Positions 1-8,009 of a DNA stretch of 64,000 bases are shown piece by piece. Made by a program: the position numbers and the translations under genes. The DNA comes from Hyphomonas sp. (lineage in GTDB: Bacteria; Pseudomonadota; Alphaproteobacteria; Caulobacterales; Hyphomonadaceae), in contig NZ_CP051230.1 of NCBI RefSeq assembly GCF_017792385.1, positions 3,720,001 through 3,784,000 of the forward strand. The letters are read 5' to 3'. Below the pieces are notes generated by a model. It saw nothing but the letters and a program-made list of their open reading frames with translations, made no database searches and was not told the origin of the DNA. Every line of letters begins with the position of its first letter. Within the stretch, counting starts at the first letter, position 1.

Positions 1-837
1 TGCTTTGCCGGCTGCTCCACCGGATCTGCCCAGCCGGCTGAACCCCCGGAACCGGCGCGCAAGGCTGACTACTGGTTCACGGAAGATACGGAGTTTTCGC
101 TGTTTCAGGAAAATGCCGTGCTGAAGGCAACGGTGAACGGACTGGAATACACCATTCTCGAATTCGGATATGGCGCCCCGAAGGTCGAATTGCTGAAGGA
201 TTTCAATTCCGACGGCACACTCGATGCTGTGGTTTCACTGCATGGTGGCGGGAATTGCTGCCCGGCGGACTATTATTTCGTTGCTGATATGGGCAATGGC
301 CATTTCCTGGTCAGCAAGATCGAGGACATTCACGCCTGGGATCCGCCAACGGCCGAACTCCACGAAGGGCGCTGGGTGGCGAGATTTGTCTCTGCCAATG
401 AAGGCATGAACACGGATGACTACAAACAGGACATCCATCTCTACGCCCTGAAAGGCGATACGCCTGAACTCGTACTGAAAACCTTCAAACGGGAAGCGAC
501 CGCCCTGGCGGAATTGCGCTCCAGCATGTTCGACGCGGATGCAGGCGCCGACGCCGTCCAGTCGATCCAGTTCGATATCGATGATGATGGCACCGCCGAC
601 ACGCTTTCCTGCGCGTTCTGGTCCCGCTGGGGCCGTCTGACAGCATGCGAGGTGACCCTCACCGGCACGAATACGGCAATACCCGTGGACACATCCTGCA
701 AGCGCCTAGGCATCCTGGCGGCCCGCAAGGACGGGCTATCTCTGCTGGTTTGCGATTCAGATGAGGTCCATGCCTATGATGCGGCCTCCGGCGCCTATCT
801 TCCGCTCGGGAACGAGGCCACCGGAGGGCGTCCCTGA
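1..837 (+). CDS. Lipoprotein with FG-GAP-like calcium loops (5' end outside window)
   Basis: The frame is open from base 1, so the start codon lies left of the window. The first residues read CFAGC, a lipobox whose cysteine codon is at 13-15, followed by a proline/alanine-rich linker; the product is therefore probably an outer- or inner-membrane lipoprotein rather than a protein starting at the internal GTG at 118. Two acidic loops, DFNSDGTLDAVV and DIDDDGTADT, look like FG-GAP/VCBS or EF-hand-type calcium loops and suggest a beta-propeller-like fold. A CC pair sits after the first loop. It ends 4 bases from the convergent gor gene. Function is unknown; the lipoprotein call is fairly secure, the fold is inference. 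Confidence 0.7.
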   Translation, partial: CFAGCSTGSAQPAEPPEPARKADYWFTEDTEFSLFQENAVLKATVNGLEYTILEFGYGAPKVELLKDFNSDGTLDAVVSLHGGGNCCPADYYFVADMGNGHFLVSKIEDIHAWDPPTAELHEGRWVARFVSANEGMNTDDYKQDIHLYALKGDTPELVLKTFKREATALAELRSSMFDADAGADAVQSIQFDIDDDGTADTLSCAFWSRWGRLTACEVTLTGTNTAIPVDTSCKRLGILAARKDGLSLLVCDSDEVHAYDAASGAYLPLGNEATGGRP

Positions 838-841
838 CCCC

Positions 842-2242
842 CTAAACGGCCTGAACGTCGGGCACCCATTTCTGTCGCATGGTGACCAGCTCCTCGGCGG
901 ATGAAGGGTGCAGCGCACAGGTCCGGTCAAAGTCCGGCTTGGTGGCGCCCATCTTCACCGCGATGCCGGCAATCTGGATCATCTCGGCCGCATCGTCGCC
1001 GACAATGTGCACGCCGAGAACACGTTCGTCGGATGCCCGGACAACGAGCTTCATCAGCGTGCGGGACTGATCGCCATTCAATGCGTTCTTCATCGGCCGG
1101 AACCTTGTCTTGTAGATATCGATCTCGCCGAATTCCTTGCGCGCATCCGCTTCCGTCATGCCGACTGTGCCGACTTCGGGCTGCGTGAAAACGGCGGTCG
1201 GGATGTCGCTGTGATCGAAGTGCCAGGGCTTGTCATAGAATTCGGTCTCCGCGAAGGCATGCCCCTCCCGGATCGCGACCGGCGTCAGCGCCACGCGGTC
1301 CGTGACATCTCCCACGGCCCAGATATTGTCGACTTCTGTCCGGGACCATTCATCCACTGGAATCGCGCCCTTCCCGTCAAGCGTGATGCCTGCATTCTCG
1401 CAGCCAAGTCCTTCCGTATTCGGACGGCGCCCCACCCCCATCATGACCACATCACAGTCCAGGCTGTGGCCGTTCTTCAGGGTCAGGCGCAGGGGCAGGT
1501 CCGCCCCGTCGCGTTTCTCGATTGTCTCGAACACTGTGCCGGTGATCACCTGCACCCCCGCCTCTTTCAGGCCCTCATGAACTTCCGTCCGCACATCGGC
1601 ATCAAACCCGCGCAGGACTTCCTCGCCGCGATAGACAAGGCAGGTCGGCACGCCCAGCCCGGCAAAGACATGCGCGAACTCAACGGCAATGTATCCGCCC
1701 CCGGCGATGACCAGATGTTTCGGCAAGCCGTCGAGATGGAAGATTTCGTCAGACGTGATCGTATGTTCCACGCCCGGCAATTCCTGTTCCGATGGGCGCC
1801 ACGGGCGACCACCCACGGCGACAAGGATCTTCCTGGCGGTAATCGTCTTGCCACTGTTTTTCAGGCGCAGCGTATGCCGGTCGACAAACTCGGCCCGGTC
1901 CTCGAAAATCTCGACTCCGGCATTCTTCAGGTTTCGGAAATAGATGCCGGAAAGGCGATCGACTTCGGCATGCATCGCCGTCGCGAACTTCGCGTGATCG
2001 TAGGACACGTCTCCTGTCGACCAGCCATAGCCATCCGCCTTCCTGATGTCCTTGCCGTATCGGCTGGCATAGACCATGAACTTCTTCGGAACGCAGCCAC
2101 GGATCACGCAGGTGCCGCCCATCCGGTACTCTTCCGCCAGACCCACTTTCGCGCCCGAGAGCGCCGCCAGACGCCCGGCCCGGACTCCGCCCGACCCTCC
2201 GCCAATCACGAATAGGTCGAAGTCATAGGTCACATCAGTCAT
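842..2242 (-). CDS. gor: Glutathione-disulfide reductase
   Basis: FAD-dependent reductase that uses NADPH to convert oxidised glutathione to GSH in the cytoplasm. At 466 residues it has the usual family length. The N-terminal FAD-binding GGGSGG lies at about residues 14-19, and the redox-active disulfide is C45/C50 in GGTCVIRGCVPKK, the form typical of the plant/cyanobacterial/alphaproteobacterial branch rather than lipoamide dehydrogenase. A second GxGxxA dinucleotide motif (GGGYIAVEFA) follows mid-protein, and the C-terminal HPSSAEE motif carries the catalytic His-Glu pair. An AAGGA-type ribosome site precedes the ATG. It lies 50 bases downstream of rpiA on the same strand and may be co-transcribed with it and glmU. 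Confidence 0.95.
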   Translation of the reverse strand: MTDVTYDFDLFVIGGGSGGVRAGRLAALSGAKVGLAEEYRMGGTCVIRGCVPKKFMVYASRYGKDIRKADGYGWSTGDVSYDHAKFATAMHAEVDRLSGIYFRNLKNAGVEIFEDRAEFVDRHTLRLKNSGKTITARKILVAVGGRPWRPSEQELPGVEHTITSDEIFHLDGLPKHLVIAGGGYIAVEFAHVFAGLGVPTCLVYRGEEVLRGFDADVRTEVHEGLKEAGVQVITGTVFETIEKRDGADLPLRLTLKNGHSLDCDVVMMGVGRRPNTEGLGCENAGITLDGKGAIPVDEWSRTEVDNIWAVGDVTDRVALTPVAIREGHAFAETEFYDKPWHFDHSDIPTAVFTQPEVGTVGMTEADARKEFGEIDIYKTRFRPMKNALNGDQSRTLMKLVVRASDERVLGVHIVGDDAAEMIQIAGIAVKMGATKPDFDRTCALHPSSAEELVTMRQKWVPDVQAV

Positions 2243-2292
2243 GGGAGGGTCCTTGGATCTCTACAGGTTTCGCACCCCCATATGAGGCGCGA

Positions 2293-2994
2293 TCATGAGA
2301 ATTCAAACACCGTGGCCCCATTCTCATTGCCGATGATCACGGTCCGCGCCAGACCGATGAACAAGCCATGCTCGACAACTCCCGGCACATTGGACAGGCG
2401 CGCCGCCAGCGCCTCGGCATCGGGGATCCGTCCGCAATGGCAATCGAGAATGTGATTGCCGCCATCTGTCACGACCAGTTCGCCATTGGAAAGTGACCGC
2501 AATTCAACCCGCGGCCGGTCAATCCCCGAGGCCGCCAGCACGTCGTACACCAGCTTGGCAGTGATCGTGTAGCCGAACGGCGTAACCTCCACCGGCAGCG
2601 GAAACTTGCCCAGTCGCTCCACCTGTTTCGACGGATCGGCAATCACGACCATGTGATCGCTGGCATTGGCGATGATCTTTTCTCGCAACAGCGCGGCCCC
2701 GCCGCCCTTGATCAGCTGTCCCTGGGGGTCGACTTCATCGGCCCCGTCCACGGTCAGGTGAATGCGCTCCACCTGCTCGAACGGGATCAGTGGAACGCCC
2801 AGGCTGCTCGCCAGGCGGCGGGTCTGTTCACTGGTCTCGATGCACCGCACGACCAGGCCATCGGCAACCTCCTCGGCCAGCAATTCGACAAAGTATTTCG
2901 CCGTCGATCCGGTGCCGAGCCCGATGGTCATGCCGTCCTCGACATATTCCATCGCTGCGATCGCCGCGTTTTCCTTCTCGTGTTCGTTCGCCAT
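2293..2994 (-). CDS. rpiA: Ribose-5-phosphate isomerase A
   Basis: Interconverts ribose-5-phosphate and ribulose-5-phosphate in the non-oxidative pentose phosphate pathway. The 233-residue product beginning MANEHEKE has the family motifs GLGTGSTA, DGADEVD and KGGGAALLREK in order. A longer open frame runs upstream to 3102, but it lies inside glmU in another frame; the ATG at 2994, 4 bases after the glmU stop, gives the normal RpiA N terminus. The tight spacing to glmU indicates an operon glmU-rpiA(-gor), linking sugar phosphate metabolism with envelope precursor synthesis. Confidence 0.94.
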   Translation of the reverse strand: MANEHEKENAAIAAMEYVEDGMTIGLGTGSTAKYFVELLAEEVADGLVVRCIETSEQTRRLASSLGVPLIPFEQVERIHLTVDGADEVDPQGQLIKGGGAALLREKIIANASDHMVVIADPSKQVERLGKFPLPVEVTPFGYTITAKLVYDVLAASGIDRPRVELRSLSNGELVVTDGGNHILDCHCGRIPDAEALAARLSNVPGVVEHGLFIGLARTVIIGNENGATVFEFS

Positions 2995-2998
2995 CACC

Positions 2999-4369
2999 TC
3001 AGCCCTTTTTCCCGTCTGCCTTTTCCGCGGCCTTGCGGTCCCGGAAGCCCTTTGCCCATCCATCCATCTGCTTTTGCCGCCCCCGCGCCACAGCCAGGGC
3101 ATCCTCGTCCACCGGCTTCGTGATCACACTGCCGGAGCCGATAATCGCCCCGCGTCCAATCGAGACCGGAGCCACCAGGGCGCTGTTGGACCCGATGAAG
3201 GCCCCGTCGCCAATCTTCGTCTCGTATTTCAGAAAGCCATCATAATTGCAGAAGATCGTCCCGGCCCCGATGTTCACGTCCGCGCCGATCTCGCCATCGC
3301 CCAGATAGGACAGGTGGCTCGCCTTGGCGCCTTCACCCATCCGCGTATTCTTCACTTCAACGAAATTCCCGACAAAGGCATCTTTCGCCATCACCGTTCC
3401 AGGCCGCAGCCGCGCAAACGGGCCGACCGAACAGCCGGTCCCGATTTCGGCCCCTTCCAGATGACTGAATGCCCGGATCATCGCGCCTGTGCGCACCGTC
3501 ACGCCGGGGCCGAATACGACATTCGGCTCGATCACGACGTCTGCCTCGACCACGGTATCGTGAGAGAACCAGACCGTCTCCGGCGCAATCAGGGAGACCC
3601 CGTCGGCCATCGCGGCCGACCGGCGCCGACTCTGGAAGATGGCCTCGGCTTCGGCCAGATCCGCCTTTGAATCGCACCCGATCAGATCGTCCTCATCGCA
3701 ACGGACCGCCCTGCACGTCAGATCTTCTGACCGCGCCAGCGCGACAAGGTCGGTCAGATAGTATTCGCCCTTGGCATTGTCATTGGTCACGTTCCGCAGG
3801 AGGCGGAACATGGTGGCCGCCTCGCCAGCCATGACGCCGGAATTGCACAGCGTCACGTCAAGCTGTTCCGGGGTCGCTTCCCTGGCTTCCACAATGGCTT
3901 CCAGATCACCTGCGCCCGACGTGATCAGCCGACCGTAGAGACCGGGCTCTGCCGCGTCGAAGCCCAGCACGCCAATGGCGGCGCCTTCGGCCAGGCTTTC
4001 GAACAAGTGCTCGATGGCAGAAGCTGGCACCAGCGGGCTGTCGCCATACAACACGACGAGATCGCCTTCGAAACCGTCCAGCGCGTCCTCGGCGCACCGG
4101 ACAGCATGGCCCGTGCCCATTGGCGGGTCCTGATAGGCAAGGCTGCCTTCGCCAAGCGTGCTGCTGACATGTTCGATCAGCACATCCTGTGAAGGATGGC
4201 CGACCACCACGATGCGAGAGCACCCAACGCCCCGGGCCAGGTCAACCGACCAGTCGATCATGGGACGTCCGGCCACCTTGTGCATCACCTTCGGCAGGCT
4301 CGACTTCATCCGCGTGCCCTTGCCCGCGGCGAGGATTACGGCGGCGCGCTGTCTGGTCGGTGTGTCCAC
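2999..4369 (-). CDS. glmU: Bifunctional UDP-N-acetylglucosamine pyrophosphorylase / glucosamine-1-phosphate acetyltransferase
   Basis: Makes UDP-GlcNAc for peptidoglycan and lipid A. The N-terminal uridyltransferase domain shows LAAGKGTRMKSSLPK at about residues 13-27. The C-terminal left-handed beta-helix has hexapeptide repeats (for example IGTGCSVGPFARLRPG) and the acetyltransferase stretch around GNFVEVKN and SHLSYLGD. The 456-residue length is normal. It is divergent from gph, with only 85 bases between the two start codons, so the promoters for both genes must lie in that gap. Confidence 0.95.
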   Translation of the reverse strand: MDTPTRQRAAVILAAGKGTRMKSSLPKVMHKVAGRPMIDWSVDLARGVGCSRIVVVGHPSQDVLIEHVSSTLGEGSLAYQDPPMGTGHAVRCAEDALDGFEGDLVVLYGDSPLVPASAIEHLFESLAEGAAIGVLGFDAAEPGLYGRLITSGAGDLEAIVEAREATPEQLDVTLCNSGVMAGEAATMFRLLRNVTNDNAKGEYYLTDLVALARSEDLTCRAVRCDEDDLIGCDSKADLAEAEAIFQSRRRSAAMADGVSLIAPETVWFSHDTVVEADVVIEPNVVFGPGVTVRTGAMIRAFSHLEGAEIGTGCSVGPFARLRPGTVMAKDAFVGNFVEVKNTRMGEGAKASHLSYLGDGEIGADVNIGAGTIFCNYDGFLKYETKIGDGAFIGSNSALVAPVSIGRGAIIGSGSVITKPVDEDALAVARGRQKQMDGWAKGFRDRKAAEKADGKKG

Positions 4370-4454
4370 AGGTCTTGCCCTCTCGATTTCGCGTTTCCTT
4401 TCGCCTAGACCAAAGGCCGATCAAAGGCGAGACCGAAAAGGAAGTGTGGCGGGC

Positions 4455-5135
4455 ATGTCGAAAACCCTGAACGGATGGACCATTGTCTTTGATCTCGACG
4501 GCACCCTGGTGAACACCGCACCGGACCTGCTGGACGCGTTGAACCATGTCCTGGCCCATGCCGACCTGTCTCCGGTGACACTCGACACAATCGAGACCAT
4601 GATCGGCCGGGGCGCGCGCGCAATGATCGTCCAGGGGCTGCAGACCCACGGTATCATACCGTCAGACGCCGATCTGGACGCCTTCTTTGATCAGTTCATC
4701 GCCTATTATGCAGACCATCTCGCGGACAATTCCCACCCCTTTGACGAGGCGGTGCCGGCGCTCGAGGCGCTCGCAGCGAAAGGGGCAATCCTGGCCGTCT
4801 GCACCAACAAGACCCAGGCCCTGACCGACCGGCTGCTCCAGGCGCTTGGCCTCTCCCACCATTTCGCCACGATTGTCGGCGCCGACAGCGTGCCGCGCCG
4901 CAAGCCGGATGGGGACCATATCCTGCGCACGGTGCGGGCGGCGGGCGGCGAGCCAGCCCGAACTGTCATGATCGGGGACTCCCGGACAGACGAAAGGGCA
5001 GCCCGGAATGCCGGACTGCCCTTCATTTTCGTCCCGTTCGGGTACGAGGAGGAATCTCCAGATCAGCTCAAGCCGGATGTCGTGCTGACGCACTATTCAG
5101 AGCTTGTTTCCGTACTGGAAGATTGGGTCAGCTAA
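4455..5135 (+). CDS. gph: Phosphoglycolate phosphatase, HAD family
   Basis: HAD hydrolase of 226 residues. The nucleophile motif VFDLDGTLVNT gives D13 and D15; the second motif is VCTNKT and the C-terminal metal motif is GDSRTDERAARNAG. This fits Gph, which removes 2-phosphoglycolate formed during DNA repair or oxygenase activity, although related HAD phosphatases look alike. The start is the ATG at 4455 (MSKTLNG), not the open frame that begins inside glmU. Its stop codon overlaps the stop of the convergent small gene at 5132-5134. Confidence 0.88.
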   Translation: MSKTLNGWTIVFDLDGTLVNTAPDLLDALNHVLAHADLSPVTLDTIETMIGRGARAMIVQGLQTHGIIPSDADLDAFFDQFIAYYADHLADNSHPFDEAVPALEALAAKGAILAVCTNKTQALTDRLLQALGLSHHFATIVGADSVPRRKPDGDHILRTVRAAGGEPARTVMIGDSRTDERAARNAGLPFIFVPFGYEEESPDQLKPDVVLTHYSELVSVLEDWVS

Positions 5136-5380
5136 GCCGTCGCTTCGCGCTGTTCGCGCGGACGGTAGCTCGGACGGGCAGAGCCCGACTCGTTTGCAAT
5201 GCGGCGGCGGGGCATGCCGTTCACCATATTGCTGCGCACATCAGTGCGGGCAGAGCGCATGGCGGGAACGAAACCGGCGTCGATCAGGTCGACATCCACT
5301 TCATAGCCACGCTCGGCCCAGTAGGCACTAATCTTCTCACGCAGGCGCTTTGCGCCTTCTTCGTCACACCAGTCTTTCAT
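5132..5380 (-). CDS. Small conserved-type protein of unknown function
   Basis: Encodes 82 residues starting MKDWCDEEGAKRLREKI and rich in charged residues, with no membrane segment or signal. The ATG at 5380 follows GGAGAGAGA, a plausible ribosome site. The open frame continues upstream to 5515 but without a ribosome site. The sequence around SNMVNGMPRRR looks like a conserved tail; I believe similar short proteins occur in other alphaproteobacteria, but I cannot verify this. The TAG stop shares two bases with the TAA of convergent gph. Long gene-free DNA with two palindromes lies upstream and may control it. Confidence 0.65.
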   Translation of the reverse strand: MKDWCDEEGAKRLREKISAYWAERGYEVDVDLIDAGFVPAMRSARTDVRSNMVNGMPRRRIANESGSARPSYRPREQREATA

Positions 5381-5552
5381 GTTTTCTCTCTCTCCAGGCT
5401 TTACTGTTATTGAGGCCTTTGGCCCCCGCCTGTCCTTCTTATTTACTACACGCAGCCCGTTGGCCGGGCCGTCCTTGTGTGACCGGAACATGACGGCCTT
5501 TTGCGGTTTTCTCAAGGCTAATTTCGAATGAAACTAGTGTAAGGTTTTTCGA

Positions 5553-5583
5553 TGAACAGTTGTTCATACTGAACATCTGTTCA
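5553..5583. promoter_or_regulatory. Two tandem TGAACA-N2-TGTTCA palindromes
   Basis: Two copies of the same 14-base inverted repeat occur 17 bases apart, start to start: 5553-5566 (centre GT) and 5570-5583 (centre TC). Only the central bases differ. Such spacing puts two dimeric regulators in nearly adjacent, slightly offset grooves, as in many operators. The nearest start codons are the small minus-strand gene at 5380 and the tRNA at 5856. The binding protein is unknown. Confidence 0.55.
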
Positions 5584-5809
5584 TATTCGTGTCACGCGCA
5601 AGGAAATTCCCGCCAAAGTTAGAAAAAACTCAAATAACCCCTAAATACTTGTAACCCGATTTGGGTACAAACCCGTTTCGGGCTGAAATTTCGCAGCTTC
5701 TTCCCGTCAAGGATGCATGCGCAAACGATTGTATCGCATGCTAGGAATGCTTTTTTGCATGACAATTTTCGCGGGATTCGGGAGAATCACCTCCAACAGA
5801 CATCCCCTC

Positions 5810-5838
5810 TTGACCTCGACTCGCACCCGGATTACGGG
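5810..5838 (+). promoter_or_regulatory. Possible sigma-70 promoter of tRNA-Val
   Basis: TTGACC at 5810-5815 matches a -35 element, and 17 bases later TACGGG at 5833-5838 is a poor -10. The spacing and the distance to the mature tRNA at 5856 fit, but the -10 is weak, so this is tentative. Confidence 0.3.
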
Positions 5839-5855
5839 ATCGGCTTCCTTGAATC

Positions 5856-5930
5856 GGGCGATTAGCTCAGTGGTAGAGCACTGCCTTCACACGGCAGGGG
5901 TCAGTGGTTCGAACCCACTATCGCCCACCA
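5856..5930 (+). tRNA. tRNA-Val (anticodon CAC)
   Basis: The acceptor arm GGGCGAT at 5856-5862 pairs with ATCGCCC at 5920-5926, followed by discriminator A and an encoded CCA at 5928-5930. The D arm is TAGCTCAGTGGTAGAGCA. The anticodon stem CTGCC/GGCAG encloses the loop TTCACAC, giving anticodon CAC for GTG codons. The T arm contains GGTTCGAACCC. Total length is 75 bases. Confidence 0.96.
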
Positions 5931-6012
5931 TTCCCGTTTCCGGACAGCACAGCCCACGCCAGCAGCATCTTAACCATGGTTCCATTCCCGAACCGCAGTA
6001 TAAGACTGTGCG

Positions 6013-6750
6013 ATGAAATCCCTGTTCCGCTCCAAACCCATGACCATCCTGCTTGGCCTCCTGATCTGGAGCTGGATGGCGCTGATTGCCCGCACGGTCC
6101 GGTGGACGGTGGAGGGGGATGAGGCTGCCCAGGCCGAATGGGCCCGCCATTCCGGCATGGTGGTGGCAGCCTGGCATTCCCGCATCATGGTCCTGCCGAG
6201 CGGCTGGCACCGTCTGATGAGACGCTGGCCCGGCCGGATCGAGGGCGGGGCCATGCTGGTATCCCTGTCTCCGGACGGCGAAGCCGTGACCCGCGCCATC
6301 GGTCATCTCGGCCTGCACCCGGTCCGGGGGTCTGCCGCCAACAAGAAGAAGGGCAAGAAGGACAAGGGCGGCGTGCGCGCCATTGCCGAAGCTGTGCGCC
6401 TGCTCAAATCCGGCACTGCCGTCTGCATCACGCCCGACGGTCCGCGCGGGCCCGCAGAGATTGTCAGTCCCGGCGCCATCATGATCGCCCAGCGGGCCAG
6501 CGTGCCGATCCTGCCCTATGCCTTGTCGGTCAAATCGGCCACACGCCTGTCGACCTGGGACCGGTTGATCTTCCCCTGGCCCTTCACCCGCGGCGCCATC
6601 GTCTTCGGTCCGCCGCTCGAGACCAGACGCGACCTCGATCCGGTGGACTTGCAGGCGGAATTGCAAAAACGGCTTGATGCGGCCACAGCCAGGGCCGACA
6701 TGCTGGCAGGCTATGATTCCGGGACGATGACGGACACCACACGGCAATGA
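6013..6750 (+). CDS. DUF374 lysophospholipid acyltransferase family protein
   Basis: A 245-residue membrane-associated protein with one hydrophobic segment at about residues 10-27 followed by an acyltransferase-like domain; PDGPRGP at about 141-147 is the hallmark of DUF374. The N-terminal half has WHSRIM in the place of the HX4D-type catalytic region of LPLAT enzymes. It is the first gene of a four-gene operon: its stop overlaps the start of waaA in ATGA. By context it probably takes part in lipid A or Kdo-region modification, but its substrate is not known from the sequence. Confidence 0.85.
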   Translation: MKSLFRSKPMTILLGLLIWSWMALIARTVRWTVEGDEAAQAEWARHSGMVVAAWHSRIMVLPSGWHRLMRRWPGRIEGGAMLVSLSPDGEAVTRAIGHLGLHPVRGSAANKKKGKKDKGGVRAIAEAVRLLKSGTAVCITPDGPRGPAEIVSPGAIMIAQRASVPILPYALSVKSATRLSTWDRLIFPWPFTRGAIVFGPPLETRRDLDPVDLQAELQKRLDAATARADMLAGYDSGTMTDTTRQ

Positions 6751-8009
6751 CTGCAGCGATCCATCTCTATCGCAATCTCACGCGGGCAGCCGCTCCCTTT
6801 CTGGGAGGCGTGCTGAAGCACCGTGCCCGCGCCGGCAAGGAAGACTATGGCCGCATCAATGAGCGCCTCGCCCGCAACCTGCCGCGCCGCATGCCGGGCG
6901 GCACGCTGGTCTGGCTGCATGGGGCCAGTGTCGGTGAAAGCCAGTTGCTGCTCGAACTTGGTCAGCGTCTTCTGGACATTCGTCCCGACCTCCTGCTTCT
7001 GTTCACCAGCCAGACCCAGACTTCGGCCCGCCTGATCGGGCCGGCCCTGCCGGATCGCGCCATTCATCTGATGGCCCCGCTCGATACGCCGGGCATTGCG
7101 CGCCGGTTCATCCGACACTGGCAGCCGGACCTCTGCATCTTCGGGGAGGGCGAATTCTGGCCCAATCTGATCCTGGAAGCAGAGCGGGCAGGCGCGCGGC
7201 GCGCCTTGGTCAATGGCCGCATGACCGATTCCTCCGCGACAGGCTGGCAGAAACTGAGCGGCGCGTTCCAGCGCCTGGTCGGACGCTTCGATGTCGTTCT
7301 CGCTGCGGATACAGACACCGCCCGCCGGCTGGAATCCCTGCTCGGACGACCGGTGCCATCGACCGGCAACATGAAATCGGCCCTGCCGCCCCCTTCGGCC
7401 AGCGAAGTCGAAACCCGCCGCCTGCGGGAAGGCTTTCTGGGGGATCGGCGCTGCATCCTGGCGGCATCCACGCACGCAGGCGAAGAAGCCCTCTTCCTCG
7501 ACGCCCTAAAGGGCGCGGACGACACGGCGCTGATCATCGCTCCCCGCCATCCGGATCGGGGGGATGACGTCGAAGCCCTGTTGCGCGCCCGTGGCCTGCC
7601 CTTCGCGCGTCGCTCGCGCGGTGAAGTGCCGACGCCACGCACACGGGTCCTGCTGGCAGACACGATGGGGGAGATGGGCCTCTGGTACCGGCTCGCCGAT
7701 TCCGTTTTCCTTGGCGGCGGCCACACGCCGGGTGTCGGCGGTCACAATCCGCTCGAGCCGGTCCGGCTCGGCCGTCCTGTCGTGACCGGTCCGGACGTCT
7801 TCAACTTCGCCACAATGATGGACAGTCTGGAAAAACAGGGCCTGATCCGCCGGCTCAAGACGCCAAAGGCGATCGGCAAGGCGCTGATGACCATGGCGGC
7901 GCCGACGGAAGATGCGCTGTCTGCACTGGCACAGGAAGCGGACGCGCCAATGACGCTGACGCTCGAGGCATTACTGCCGCTTCTGCCCGAACCGGGCCTG
8001 CTGCAATGA
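6747..8009 (+). CDS. waaA: 3-deoxy-D-manno-octulosonic acid (Kdo) transferase
   Basis: Adds Kdo from CMP-Kdo to the lipid A precursor at the cytoplasmic face of the inner membrane. The 420-residue protein has the N-terminal glycosyltransferase domain with GASVGES near residue 60 and GEGEFWPN near 131-139, and the C-terminal domain with GGGHTPGVGGHNPLEP. It overlaps the DUF374 gene and lpxK by 4 bases at each end, so the three are translationally coupled. Whether it adds one or two Kdo residues cannot be told from the sequence. Confidence 0.95.
   Translation: MTAAIHLYRNLTRAAAPFLGGVLKHRARAGKEDYGRINERLARNLPRRMPGGTLVWLHGASVGESQLLLELGQRLLDIRPDLLLLFTSQTQTSARLIGPALPDRAIHLMAPLDTPGIARRFIRHWQPDLCIFGEGEFWPNLILEAERAGARRALVNGRMTDSSATGWQKLSGAFQRLVGRFDVVLAADTDTARRLESLLGRPVPSTGNMKSALPPPSASEVETRRLREGFLGDRRCILAASTHAGEEALFLDALKGADDTALIIAPRHPDRGDDVEALLRARGLPFARRSRGEVPTPRTRVLLADTMGEMGLWYRLADSVFLGGGHTPGVGGHNPLEPVRLGRPVVTGPDVFNFATMMDSLEKQGLIRRLKTPKAIGKALMTMAAPTEDALSALAQEADAPMTLTLEALLPLLPEPGLLQ

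Larger units (their letters stand above)
5381..5855. other. Gene-free AT-rich intergenic region
   Basis: This 475-base gap separates the small minus-strand gene from tRNA-Val. It is visibly richer in A and T than its surroundings (for example 5615-5660). It holds the tandem palindromes at 5553-5583 and a possible tRNA promoter around 5810. An open frame from 5717 reads into the tRNA and is not a gene. I see no small protein with a convincing ribosome site here. Confidence 0.6.

Noticed and set aside
908..2215. Long plus-strand frame opposite gor
   Set aside because: It is the antisense shadow of a complete glutathione reductase gene and has no family-like sequence or ribosome site.
5553..5583. 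SOS (LexA) boxes
   Set aside because: The palindromes look like GAAC-N4-GTTC, the Gram-positive LexA box; alphaproteobacterial LexA uses GTTC-N7-GTTC, and no SOS gene follows.
5972..5981. CtrA-like site around TTAACCATGGTT
   Set aside because: Only one TTAA half-site is present; the second half at the required spacing is missing.
5717..6016. Open frame of about 100 codons upstream of the DUF374 gene
   Set aside because: It reads through tRNA-Val; the product contains the familiar translated-tRNA sequence SSVVEHCLHTAGVSGSNPLSPT in part, an artefact.
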